Source of the DNA: DZBG01 sp049241565
Lineage (GTDB): Bacteria; Bdellovibrionota; Bacteriovoracia; Bacteriovoracales; Bacteriovoracaceae
Length of the DNA: 64,000 bases
Reading direction: 5' to 3'
NCBI GenBank assembly: GCA_049241565.1
Contig: JBMLQL010000050.1
Location: 124,001 to 188,000 of the forward strand
Shown here: piece after piece, positions 1-8,684 of the stretch
Position numbering within the stretch: the first letter of the stretch is position 1
Layout: each line of letters opens with the position of its first letter
Translations under genes and position numbers: made by a program
The notes under the pieces: model-generated
Database searches by the model: none
Seen by the model: only the letters and a program-made list of their open reading frames with translations
Told to the model about the DNA's origin: nothing

Positions 1-541
1 TTAATAACCACTCATTCTTATCCACCAAATCCTGTGGTTCGGTTTTTTGAACGAGTGAAATAACTTTCACATCTTGGGCCTCATTAAGATAATCATCGAG
101 CCTATCCCAAATCTCTGGCTTAAAGAGTGAGCCAATCTCATAGCGGTACCCCTGGCCCTTAAAAAAACTCTCCCCATCTCGGAGATCCATAGATTTAGCA
201 CGGCCTTCAAACTCATGGAATTTTCCATCTTTATAAAAGAGGGGGCCATGGGTCTGTTTTGAACATTTAAAATTAAAATAGCGCTTATAAATCTCAGTAA
301 CCGTGTTTTCATCACGTAATGTCGTCACACCATTTTCGTAGCTTTCAATGAGGGTTTTTTTCGTGATAAGACGTGGCGTTATAAGCTGAACAGCTTCGTC
401 AGGAAACTTAGTCTTAAGTTCGACTAAATGAAGAACTGCCTTTAAATCGTGACCTAGAATAAGGTGACGAAAATGACGACGTGGATGTTGTTGTTTTGGA
501 TCTTTTTTAAGATCTTTGAAAGCGCGTAGGTTAAAACTCAT
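1..541 (-). CDS. Partial hypothetical protein running off the left edge
   Basis: An open frame runs leftward from an ATG at 541 and has no stop before the window edge, giving about 180 residues that begin MSFNLRAFKDLK. I do not recognise the family. A hydrophobic strand followed by a helix-like stretch (HLILGHDLKAVLHL, residues 26-39) could be the start of a Rossmann-type nucleotide-binding fold, with LGHDLKA where a GxGxxG loop would sit; this is weak. The gene follows mltD on the same strand, 48 bp downstream, with a terminator between them, so it probably has its own transcript. No signal peptide is seen, so a cytoplasmic place is likely. Confidence 0.7.
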   Translation of the reverse strand, partial: MSFNLRAFKDLKKDPKQQHPRRHFRHLILGHDLKAVLHLVELKTKFPDEAVQLITPRLITKKTLIESYENGVTTLRDENTVTEIYKRYFNFKCSKQTHGPLFYKDGKFHEFEGRAKSMDLRDGESFFKGQGYRYEIGSLFKPEIWDRLDDYLNEAQDVKVISLVQKTEPQDLVDKNEWLL

Positions 542-556
542 GGAGCTAGCATATAA

Positions 557-587
557 AAAAAAAGGCACTCTTGCGAGTGCCTTTTTT
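557..587 (-). terminator. Rho-independent terminator after mltD
   Basis: A 7-bp stem (GGCACTC 564-570 and GAGTGCC 575-581) with a TTGC loop is flanked by an A-run on the left and a T-run on the right. It can therefore work in both directions. On the minus strand it lies just past the mltD stop and before the next leftward gene. Confidence 0.85.
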
Positions 588-589
588 GA

Positions 590-2074
590 CTATCTGATAG
601 CGAGTCGATCGCCGGGAAGAATCATCCGTTTTTTAATGATATGTGCATTTGTTCTGATGATTGTGCTCATGGGAACTCCCGTTTTCTTGGAAACATTCCA
701 AAGAGTGTCACCTTTTCTTACTGTATAAAAAACTGTTGGGTTACGAACCAATCTCCCTCTCTTCATATACGAAGAAATTGAGCGGCTATATGAATTCTTC
801 TGACGTGTACGTCGAGGTGATTTTTCATAAAGATCTGCGTACATTGAGGCTCTCAGTGAATGATCTTCACGGAAAGGAAGGGTCACCTCAGTTCTCGCTG
901 CTACAAACGTTGGAAGATCTGGATTCAGATCACTCAAAACATCTGTCGGCACTTTGAACTTTTGCGAAATCTGCTGTATCGACATTTTTTTATTGGTTAC
1001 ATACGTTTTAAAATTGTCGGCCACGACTTGGTCTTTAGCATCAAATTCATCCCAATTTTCTTTAGCCCCAACTGGTACACGAAGAGAGTAAACATCTACA
1101 GTTGGTGGAACTTGCCATCTCACGACTTCAGGATTGTAGCGCTTTAATTCTTCGAAATCGATTTGAAGAATCTCTGCCACTTCATAAAGATCGGTATTTC
1201 CCTTAACCATGATTTCTTCATAATCGAGGGCTTTCTCAAATTTAACCTCATGAAAACCAAATTTATCTAAGTTTTTCCCAATAATAGCGAGGGCCATAAT
1301 TTTTGGAACGTAGTTTTTAGTTTCTGGACGAAGATACCGGCCTTTGGTGAGGTTCCAAAAATCTTTTGTTCTGTACATGCGGATCGCACGAGCGATTTTT
1401 CCCTCGCCTGCATTGTATCCAGCAGCGGCAAGCTCCCATTGACCGAAAAGATTATATAAATCTTTTAGATAATCAGAGGCTGCGATTGAAGCTTTAATTG
1501 GATCACGTCTTTCATCGACATAATAATCAATTGAGAGTCCGTATCTTTTTCCTGTGTAAGGCATAAACTGCCAAGGACCGACGGCACGTGCCCATGAACG
1601 AGCATGGTTCATAAACCCCGACTCTGCCATGGCAAGATAAATAAGGTCACGTGGAAGACCACGATCTGCTAGGATTTTTGAAAGAACTGGAGCATATCGT
1701 CCAGATCGTTGAGTGTAGTTTTGAAAATGCTGACGACCGCGACCGGTGAAAAACTTTACCCAACCAGCGACTTGTTTATTCCAAACCACAGGGATATCGA
1801 ATTTTTTATTACGAAGATCTAAGTGTTCTGCACCTTCGAGTTCATAAATTTTGAGTGGAGCTGTAAATGTTCCATCATGAGCAGAACCGATGATACATCC
1901 CTTACAATTTGGGAGATCCATCTCGATAATGTTTTCTTGGACTCTGTAGTACTCTGCTTCTTCTGCAACCGAGGGTTTATAACCTCCAGCCACTTTTTTT
2001 GATTTATTTGTAGATGTTGCACAAGCCCCTAACAGGACCAACATCACGAGGGGCATCCAAGCCTTAGTCATCAT
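590..2074 (-). CDS. mltD: MltD-like membrane-bound lytic murein transglycosylase with LysM repeats
   Basis: This lipoprotein should cleave the MurNAc-GlcNAc glycan strand of peptidoglycan in the periplasm, leaving 1,6-anhydro ends. The N-terminus carries a lipoprotein signal ending LLGAC. A family-1 SLT domain follows, with the catalytic Glu in MAESGF (about residue 151), then AVGPWQFMP and AAAGYNAGEGKI. Two LysM-type repeats lie towards the C-terminus; the last one (FYTVRKGDTLWNVS) is clear and the first is weaker. I chose the ATG at 2074 because GAGG lies six bases before it; the ATG at 2086 has no such site and would add only four residues. Length and domain order fit MltD. A terminator follows the gene. 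Confidence 0.92.
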   Translation of the reverse strand: MMTKAWMPLVMLVLLGACATSTNKSKKVAGGYKPSVAEEAEYYRVQENIIEMDLPNCKGCIIGSAHDGTFTAPLKIYELEGAEHLDLRNKKFDIPVVWNKQVAGWVKFFTGRGRQHFQNYTQRSGRYAPVLSKILADRGLPRDLIYLAMAESGFMNHARSWARAVGPWQFMPYTGKRYGLSIDYYVDERRDPIKASIAASDYLKDLYNLFGQWELAAAGYNAGEGKIARAIRMYRTKDFWNLTKGRYLRPETKNYVPKIMALAIIGKNLDKFGFHEVKFEKALDYEEIMVKGNTDLYEVAEILQIDFEELKRYNPEVVRWQVPPTVDVYSLRVPVGAKENWDEFDAKDQVVADNFKTYVTNKKMSIQQISQKFKVPTDVLSDLNPDLPTFVAARTEVTLPFREDHSLRASMYADLYEKSPRRTRQKNSYSRSISSYMKRGRLVRNPTVFYTVRKGDTLWNVSKKTGVPMSTIIRTNAHIIKKRMILPGDRLAIR

Positions 2075-2326
2075 TCTTAACCTCATGCTAAAAGAACTCT
2101 TATCGTAAGGTAAAATCTTACCCCAACACTTTAAGGATATTCTACTTAAACTTAACGACCTATCCTGGGAAAATTTTTAATCCCCCTAAGAGGGCAAACA
2201 TCTGATTACAGGACCATTGCCTAGAGCCTAGACTTGAATCAAGAAATCTGTATGCTAAATACCCGACAAAAAGACTCTTCTTACTCATCTCTACCCTATT
2301 TCTAGGCCTGTGATACAATTTCTAGT

Positions 2327-2866
2327 ATGAATCGAATAAGCTTGAGCTTGATTATTTTCCTTCTCTTTACTGCCCCTATGAGCAAGGTTTTCTGTAAAGT
2401 TGAACCACCTAATTATAATTTTTCGATTGATACGCTTAAAGATTTCTACCCTGATTCAGATGTAAAAGAACTAGAGAAAAAGTATGGAAGTGCAGAAACG
2501 ATGAGTACCAGTGGTGGGAATTTAACTCTTCGCTTTTATGTTGCTCATCTTCGCTATAAATTTGCTGTGATTGTTCAAACACAAGATGGAAAAGTTTTAG
2601 ATATGTTTGCCAAACTTCCTTCCTACTTTCTTCATGATATTTTCCATCAATCACTCATTAATAGATTAGGGAAACAAAACGAGTATAAAAGAGTAGGAGA
2701 AGAAGCCGTTTACAAATGGACAAAAACACCACTTACTCATGTTTATAGTGGCGCTTGTACAATCACTTGTTTTCCCGTTTTTTATGCTGTTTTTCCAGCA
2801 GATATTAAACCAGAAAAACCATTTACTCCACTTATTGAGCAAATGAAGAACGCTTCAAAAAAGTGA
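2327..2866 (+). CDS. Exported hypothetical protein, 179 aa
   Basis: The protein begins with a short basic end and a hydrophobic stretch (LSLIIFLLFTAPMSKVFC), which looks like a Sec signal peptide. The mature part has about 155 residues with no motif I recognise. A pair of cysteines (GACTITC, about residues 144-150) could form a disulphide. It stands alone, converging on lgt with the two stops adjacent (2866/2867). The 240 bp upstream, shared divergently with mltD, hold no convincing promoter. Confidence 0.7.
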   Translation: MNRISLSLIIFLLFTAPMSKVFCKVEPPNYNFSIDTLKDFYPDSDVKELEKKYGSAETMSTSGGNLTLRFYVAHLRYKFAVIVQTQDGKVLDMFAKLPSYFLHDIFHQSLINRLGKQNEYKRVGEEAVYKWTKTPLTHVYSGACTITCFPVFYAVFPADIKPEKPFTPLIEQMKNASKK

Positions 2867-3667
2867 TTATTTTGACTGCAACGGATTTTTTATATTCTTA
2901 AACTTAGCGTATTTTAAAATCCCAAAACTCACGGCCATCATCATGAAACACAGAATTTGTCCCATGGTAAAATACTCAAAATAGTATCCTAGCTGGGAAT
3001 CTGGTTCTCTGAAAAATTCAGCCGTAAAACGGAAAAAGCCATAACCTAATAAGAAGACAGAACTCACCACTCCATAAAACTTTTGGCGACGATGAATCCA
3101 AAATAAGATAACAAAAAGGATAAGTCCCTCGGAGATTCCTTCATAAAGCTGAGAAGGATGTCTTGGAAATGGGCCTCCACCAGGGAAAACCATTCCGGCC
3201 CAAGAATCAGTCACACGACCGTAAAGCTCTCCATTGATAAAGTTCCCCATACGCCCAAAGAATAGACCTGGAGATCCGGCCACGGCCATACAGTCAGCAA
3301 TTTGGAAGAAATGAAGTTCGTGCTTTTTAGCAAAAATCCATGTCGCAAGACACATTCCTGCCACCGCACCATGAAAACTTAATCCACCTTTCCAGACAGC
3401 AAAGATATCCATGAAGTTATCAGAATAATAATCCCAATTATAAATGAAAACGTAGGCCAAACGAGCGCCTAAGAACATACCCACAATAAGCCACGTGACG
3501 TACTTATCGATTTCCTCTTTGGCAACAGGCCAAAATTTTTCTGTGGCAAGATATTTAAGAATTTGCCCACCGACAAGAAATCCTAAGACGTACATTAATC
3601 CGTACCAACGGATTTCTAAAGGGCCTAAAGAAAAAAGAACGGGATCAAACCATTGTGTCGTATTCAT
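2867..3667 (-). CDS. lgt: Prolipoprotein diacylglyceryl transferase Lgt
   Basis: Lgt moves a diacylglyceryl group from phosphatidylglycerol to the lipobox cysteine of prolipoproteins in the inner membrane, the first step of lipoprotein maturation. The 266-aa protein is polytopic. It carries the family signature GRMGNFINGELYGR (about residues 138-151, with Arg139) and the active-site region GGLSFHGA with His99. Length is normal. It is the second gene of a leftward pair, 21 bp behind the 265-aa gene. Its ribosome binding site (AGGG directly before the ATG) lies inside a 10-bp hairpin described separately. The several lipoproteins in this window depend on this enzyme. Confidence 0.96.
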   Translation of the reverse strand: MNTTQWFDPVLFSLGPLEIRWYGLMYVLGFLVGGQILKYLATEKFWPVAKEEIDKYVTWLIVGMFLGARLAYVFIYNWDYYSDNFMDIFAVWKGGLSFHGAVAGMCLATWIFAKKHELHFFQIADCMAVAGSPGLFFGRMGNFINGELYGRVTDSWAGMVFPGGGPFPRHPSQLYEGISEGLILFVILFWIHRRQKFYGVVSSVFLLGYGFFRFTAEFFREPDSQLGYYFEYFTMGQILCFMMMAVSFGILKYAKFKNIKNPLQSK

Positions 3668-3669
3668 GC

Positions 3670-3693
3670 CCTAAAGCTTAATGAAGCTTTAGG
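3670..3693 (-). promoter_or_regulatory. Hairpin masking the lgt ribosome binding site
   Basis: A perfect 10-bp inverted repeat (CCTAAAGCTT, loop AATG, AAGCTTTAGG) spans the junction between the 265-aa gene and lgt. Read on the minus strand, one arm covers the upstream gene's stop codon and the other contains the AGG that serves as the lgt Shine-Dalgarno. A ribosome finishing the upstream gene would melt it, so this looks like a translational-coupling device. No U-run follows, so it is not a normal terminator. Confidence 0.5.
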
Positions 3694-4486
3694 CATAAGA
3701 CAAGGATTTGCTTGAATTAGAGTCCTGCCAGTAATAGCTGGCCGAAGAACTCAGGCACAGATCCACAATTGATTTTTTCATCTCTACATTAAGACCGGTA
3801 AAACTCATTAAGCACGTACTCACTGAAAGATAACTCATTAGCTCCTCTCGTGACAAAGGGCTTCCAGACTTTTTACTTTGATCCATACGGTGAATATGAA
3901 GACCATGATGAAATGTACTTTCACCATGAAATGAAAAGATTAATTTCTTTTTATGATCGATAAAAACAGATTCTCCTGAAGCTTGACCTTGCTTCATAAT
4001 AATGACTCCATCATCTTTTGAAGTTCCCCAATATGAGATCACTCCAAATGGTGCCAAGGCCATCGCTAAAAATCTTGTCATCACCACTCGCATCCCTACA
4101 AATTGCTCATGAGTATGAACACTTGTTACTAAGGCCATGTCCCACAAAGGTTTTCCAGAGGGAGTCATAAGAAGCGCCACCTTACGGTGAGTATAGACAG
4201 AAACTCCAGAATGGATTGAAAGGTTTTCAAACCCATACTGATCAAGAGTATCGCTCGATTGTAATTGATAAAGAACTTTACCACTGGCCTCTTGAATAGT
4301 CAGTAAACGAACACCGGCTTTTTGAAGAGAAATGTTTTTAATCTCTGCCTCTGAGAGTATATCAAATCCAATCTCTGCAAGGACTTGGGTTAATTTAGAA
4401 AGCTCTACTTCTGGATGTAGTCTCACATACACTGGGTATTGATACTTTTTTCTAAACTGATAATAGGTCCATTTGATATTATTCAT
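3689..4486 (-). CDS. Hypothetical cytoplasmic protein, 265 aa, upstream of lgt
   Basis: I do not recognise this 265-residue protein. It has no signal peptide and no transmembrane segment. The N-terminus is rich in aromatic and basic residues (KWTYYQFRKKYQYPVYVRL), and the body contains GVISYWGTSKDDGVIIM and several His-rich stretches (HGESTFHHGLHIHR, about residues 187-200) that might bind metal. It is the promoter-proximal gene of a two-gene unit with lgt and appears coupled to it through the hairpin at their junction. Divergent to it, 148 bp away, starts the large transaminase-reductase fusion. Confidence 0.75.
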   Translation of the reverse strand: MNNIKWTYYQFRKKYQYPVYVRLHPEVELSKLTQVLAEIGFDILSEAEIKNISLQKAGVRLLTIQEASGKVLYQLQSSDTLDQYGFENLSIHSGVSVYTHRKVALLMTPSGKPLWDMALVTSVHTHEQFVGMRVVMTRFLAMALAPFGVISYWGTSKDDGVIIMKQGQASGESVFIDHKKKLIFSFHGESTFHHGLHIHRMDQSKKSGSPLSREELMSYLSVSTCLMSFTGLNVEMKKSIVDLCLSSSASYYWQDSNSSKSLSYA

Positions 4487-4634
4487 ATTGGTTTCTCCAA
4501 TAATATTTATCGGATGAGAGGGGGAGTGTCTTGAAGGGTTTAAACTTAACCAGTTCGCTCCAGTGTATAGAAACTAGACACATTTCATTTTTGTAAACAG
4601 TTCATTAATTCCAACCCCTTAATAAGCCTACCTC

Positions 4635-7598
4635 ATGGGTGGCACTCGAATTGCTCTTTTAAACTCTACTATGGATAAAACTGAGCTATCGTCTTCTATT
4701 CAGGCTGCCCCCCTAAAACTGGTTGATCACGACTATCTAGGGTACGCGCGTCCAATGACCGCCAAACTTCTTGAGTCCATGGAATTGAATAAAAACTATC
4801 TTTACGGTGAAGGTAATTGGCTCGCCTATGATCGCAAAGGACAGCTCACGCGAGTTCTAGATATCACTGGTGGATACGGGGCGAATTTGTTCGGCCACAA
4901 AAATAAAGATCTCATGAGTATTTATCTAGAGCTTATCCATCAGACAGCGCCAAGTCTTGTTCAAGGTAGTATCAGATCAAAGACCGGTGAGCTGGCCAAA
5001 AAATTATCAGATATTCTTCAGGAAGAAACAGGGGAAGGTCCTTGGATAACAACTTTATCTAATTCTGGAACAGAAGCTGTAGAGGCTGCCTTAAAGCATT
5101 CTCTTCTTTATTATCAAACACAGATGCTACAAATTGATCAGGAACTTCAGCGTCAATTCAATCAATTTGAACTTCAACTAAGATTTATCCAAGAAGAAAA
5201 ACGCCGCGAACTTCTAAATGAGTTGAAGCAAGAACTCCTCATTCACTTAGATGAGATAAATTGTACTGAAGAGAGAAAATCTTATCTGTTACACCAGATC
5301 CAACAGTCTCCAAATCTTAATGATCTTAGAGAAGTCGTTAACGAATACAATAAACGTCAATTAGGCGAGAAGCCTCTGTTTGTTGCTCTCGAGCGAAGTT
5401 ACCATGGGAAAAGCTTAGGAAGTTTAAGCGTAACATGGAACCCTAAATTCAGAGAAGCCTTCTACTTAAGTGATGAGTATCAAGAACACACTCTTTTTAT
5501 TAAGCCAAATATTCTTCATGAAGAAGTAAATGAAATTATTAATAGCTGTCAAAAAGACGTGCTCTACCTCAGTTTTACCAAAGGTAAAATTCAATGGCGC
5601 AAGCACTCTCTTTCTGGAATCGCTGCAGCCATTGTGGAACCTATCCAAGGTGAGTCTGGTGTTCATGAATTAACAGCTCCCTTTTTGGCCGCTTTGAAAA
5701 AGATTTCTGTTGAAAACAATTTCCTTCTCATTTTTGATGAAATCCAAGCAGGTCTATTCAGAACAGGAAAGATGGCATCAGGATCTCATTCACAGATTAC
5801 AGCAGATATCTATACCTTCTCAAAAGGATTAGGCGCCGGTCTTGTTAAAATTGGGGCCACAACTATTAATCATAAGAAGTATATCGAGGAATTTGGTTTT
5901 CTTCATACATCCACTTTTGCTGAAGATGATATTTCATCGGCCATGGCACTTGAGGTTCTCAAAAAGTTAGAAGATAAAGAGCTCATTTTTGAATCCATGA
6001 AAAATGCTGATTATCTTTATTTTAGATTGCAATATTTAAAAGACAAGTTTCCACAAGTCATTAAAGATGTTCGAGGCAAAGGATTAATGCTTGCGCTCGA
6101 GTTTCAAGATATACTTAGATCAATTTCATTCGAGTTCAAAGTCATCGCAGAATCTCAAATGGAAGGTTATCTCCTAAGCTCATGCCTTCTTAACCATGAA
6201 AATATAAGAATGTCCCCATCTCTTTCAAACTCTTTAACTTTACGAGTTCAACCATCTCTTTATATCGAAATCCATGAAATTGAATATCTGGTGGCTGGCC
6301 TAACTCGTCTCTGTGAAGCGATTGAACATAAGAAGACGAGCTATCTTCTTGGTTCTATCTATCCGCAAGAAACAATATTTAATCAGTACTCTGGTGAATT
6401 ATCAGATAATCATATCAAATCAGAAAAACCATTGAGTGTTTTCTTATGTCACATCATTGACTTCGACCATATTGGTAAAATTTCTCCAGGTCTCAAAGAG
6501 ATTTCTGCTCCACATCTACTGAAGAAACTTGCTCTTTCTAAAGATATTGGTGAGTTTAAGGTTTATCATTCGCAGAATCTTATTGATGATAATAATAAAG
6601 AGATAGATATTATACTGATGGCCATTCCTGTGACCTCGGAGGAACTCAAAAAGAGTTTCACTTCATCAAAGACAAAACATAAAGTCATTAATAAGGTCCA
6701 AAAAGCCATTGAATATTCAAAAGAACTTGGAGCCTCTACTGTTGGTCTTGGTCAGTTTACTTCAATTGTCTCAGGAAATGGTTTGTATCTTGATCCAATG
6801 GGACTTAACCTTACCACTGGTAATGCCTTTACAATTGCCCTCGCCATTGAAGCTGCGATACAGGAATCAACGAGAAAAGGGATTGATCTTCAAACAGCAT
6901 CGATCTCGCTCATTGGTGCTGCCGGTAACATCATGTCCGTTGCATCATCAATTATGGCGGACAAGGCAAACTCACTTATTCTCATTCATCACTCACCAAT
7001 CGAAGCAAGCTTAAAATATCAAGAAGCCGCAAAAAGAATTCTGAGAGATATTCTCTCTTCGAATTCTGCATCGGCTATTGTTTCGCAGATTAAATCACTA
7101 ATGACTTTTGATGACCTTCAATCCTCTGAGTGGTTGAATATCATTAAAACTGAATCTTTTAAACAAATTCTCAATTTCTCATCAGATATAAATGACATAA
7201 GACAATCACAAGTCATTCTTTGTGGGGCTAGCTCTGGACACGGATTCCTTGATTTCACTATTTTCGCAAAAGACAGTGTTGTTGTTGATGTAGCGGTTCC
7301 TGCTTCGCTGACGGCAAAACAAAGAGAAGATCTTTTAAATGAAAGAAAAGATATAAGCTATCTTCTAGGTGGGATTGCCAAAATTCCTCAAGCCCAAAGT
7401 ATTTCAACTCCGATATTTCCACTAAACCAAGGTGAATCTTACGCTTGTATGGCCGAAACATTTGCCATTGGATTCAGTGGCAAGAAAAACATGCTTAATA
7501 TTGGTGATCTTAAAAAAGAAATGGTTGTCGAGGTCATGGAGCTGGCCACCAAAGCTGGCTTTACACTTGGCAAATCAAAGACGAGCCATTCACTCTAG
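4635..7598 (+). CDS. Fused class-III transaminase and acyl-ACP-reductase-like protein
   Basis: The first ~560 residues are a fold-type-I class-III aminotransferase: SNSGTEAVEAALKHS, ERSYHGKSLGSLS, LIFDEIQAGLFRTGK (PLP-contacting Asp368) and FSKGLGAGL (Schiff-base Lys397). About 90 residues of charged, probably coiled-coil helix are inserted between the first two motifs. Residues ~600-985 resemble cyanobacterial long-chain acyl-ACP reductase: STVGLGQFTSIV, LTTGNAFT, the nucleotide loop LIGAAGNIMS (Gly761) and YACMAETF, where Cys938 matches the acyl-enzyme cysteine of that family. Inferred reaction: fatty acyl thioester to aldehyde, then to long-chain amine, in one polypeptide. The start is uncertain; neither the ATG at 4635 nor that at 4671 has a clear ribosome site. 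The 3' end overlaps the convergent GNAT-like gene by 9 bp. Confidence 0.85.
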   Translation: MGGTRIALLNSTMDKTELSSSIQAAPLKLVDHDYLGYARPMTAKLLESMELNKNYLYGEGNWLAYDRKGQLTRVLDITGGYGANLFGHKNKDLMSIYLELIHQTAPSLVQGSIRSKTGELAKKLSDILQEETGEGPWITTLSNSGTEAVEAALKHSLLYYQTQMLQIDQELQRQFNQFELQLRFIQEEKRRELLNELKQELLIHLDEINCTEERKSYLLHQIQQSPNLNDLREVVNEYNKRQLGEKPLFVALERSYHGKSLGSLSVTWNPKFREAFYLSDEYQEHTLFIKPNILHEEVNEIINSCQKDVLYLSFTKGKIQWRKHSLSGIAAAIVEPIQGESGVHELTAPFLAALKKISVENNFLLIFDEIQAGLFRTGKMASGSHSQITADIYTFSKGLGAGLVKIGATTINHKKYIEEFGFLHTSTFAEDDISSAMALEVLKKLEDKELIFESMKNADYLYFRLQYLKDKFPQVIKDVRGKGLMLALEFQDILRSISFEFKVIAESQMEGYLLSSCLLNHENIRMSPSLSNSLTLRVQPSLYIEIHEIEYLVAGLTRLCEAIEHKKTSYLLGSIYPQETIFNQYSGELSDNHIKSEKPLSVFLCHIIDFDHIGKISPGLKEISAPHLLKKLALSKDIGEFKVYHSQNLIDDNNKEIDIILMAIPVTSEELKKSFTSSKTKHKVINKVQKAIEYSKELGASTVGLGQFTSIVSGNGLYLDPMGLNLTTGNAFTIALAIEAAIQESTRKGIDLQTASISLIGAAGNIMSVASSIMADKANSLILIHHSPIEASLKYQEAAKRILRDILSSNSASAIVSQIKSLMTFDDLQSSEWLNIIKTESFKQILNFSSDINDIRQSQVILCGASSGHGFLDFTIFAKDSVVVDVAVPASLTAKQREDLLNERKDISYLLGGIAKIPQAQSISTPIFPLNQGESYACMAETFAIGFSGKKNMLNIGDLKKEMVVEVMELATKAGFTLGKSKTSHSL

Positions 7599-8684
7599 AT
7601 CTTTGCTCCATAAGTGATAACGAGAAATCTCTTTAAATAATTTAATATCAAGTACTTTTCTAGTTGGGGAGTCTTCACTAACATAACAGAAAAATGATTC
7701 AGTAGGTGGAATAAAGCGTCCTAAAATCTTAAGCCGATCTCCCATCATGGCCTGAACTCCTTTTATATTTTTCCCATCTTTCGTAGATGACTTACCAATA
7801 TAAAGGCATAAAAGTCTTTTGTGGTTTAGCCTCAGTTTTAACAGCAGAGAAAATTTCTGAAAAAAATTGATCTTTTTATTTTTTGAATCATTCAGAATCT
7901 GTTGTGGATCAAAAATAGAAATATGAAATCCTATCTCTTCATTATTATAAATGACAAAGAAACTATAAAGTGGATGGATCAAATAACTCAAATCTTTAAA
8001 TAATGTATAAAAAACATCATATGGCATATTTGCAAACTCTGACATTGAGCTGTAACTTTTGAGCAAGAGAGTATGAAAAATCTTTAACTCACTTTCCCAT
8101 TCAGTTAAACGTATTCTTCTTGTCTTTATCTTCTCGGAGCCTGTAATTGATTTTTCTTGATACGATTCAACAACAGATTTAAAGTTGGCACTATAAGAAT
8201 GCCAGGTTTTTATTTTTTTATACCCAAGACTTTCTATTTGAGAAATATAGTAACCTGGAACGACTGGCTCACCATAAAAAGGCTCATCCAAACTAGATAC
8301 AGCCCATCGATATTTGATGAAAAAATGTATATCAATTGGCCCTTTAATCTTATTTAAACCATTCTCTTTTGCAATAATCTCCACTTTATCTAAAAGGCTC
8401 TTAATTATTAATGAATTATTATCCCATTCGAGAAAGCCTATAGATCCAGTCGTTTCCCCTTTTTTCCACGACAAGAGCACTCTTCCAACAAAATTATTTT
8501 CAACTTCTGCTATGACAAAGATCCAACTATATTCACTATTTATCCATTCATTACAAAATATTTTTCTTAATTCTTCTACCGTTTCAAGTTGAGAGTTTTT
8601 TATGTCGCAATGAATTTTATTTTTTAAATCCACTATTTTCGAAAAAATAGATTCATCATAATTATTTATCTGAATCAGCTTCAT
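7590..8684 (-). CDS. GNAT-like acyltransferase protein, last gene of the lipid operon
   Basis: The protein of about 364 residues looks like the large two-lobed GNAT-related family. An N-terminal acetyltransferase-like half contains FVIAEVENNFVGRVLL and a KGPIDIHFFIKYRW motif, reminiscent of the GP...DGF signature of that group. It is followed by PVVPGYYISQIESLGYKKIK and a second half with LYSFFVIYNNEEIGFHI. A role in N- or O-acylation of a lipid or amine is inferred only from the setting. I favour the ATG at 8684 (MKLIQINNY) over the one at 8711, which would deepen the overlap with the upstream gene. It overlaps that gene by 23 bp, so translation is probably coupled. Local codon use is very A+T-rich. 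Confidence 0.65.
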   Translation of the reverse strand: MKLIQINNYDESIFSKIVDLKNKIHCDIKNSQLETVEELRKIFCNEWINSEYSWIFVIAEVENNFVGRVLLSWKKGETTGSIGFLEWDNNSLIIKSLLDKVEIIAKENGLNKIKGPIDIHFFIKYRWAVSSLDEPFYGEPVVPGYYISQIESLGYKKIKTWHSYSANFKSVVESYQEKSITGSEKIKTRRIRLTEWESELKIFHTLLLKSYSSMSEFANMPYDVFYTLFKDLSYLIHPLYSFFVIYNNEEIGFHISIFDPQQILNDSKNKKINFFQKFSLLLKLRLNHKRLLCLYIGKSSTKDGKNIKGVQAMMGDRLKILGRFIPPTESFFCYVSEDSPTRKVLDIKLFKEISRYHLWSKDLE

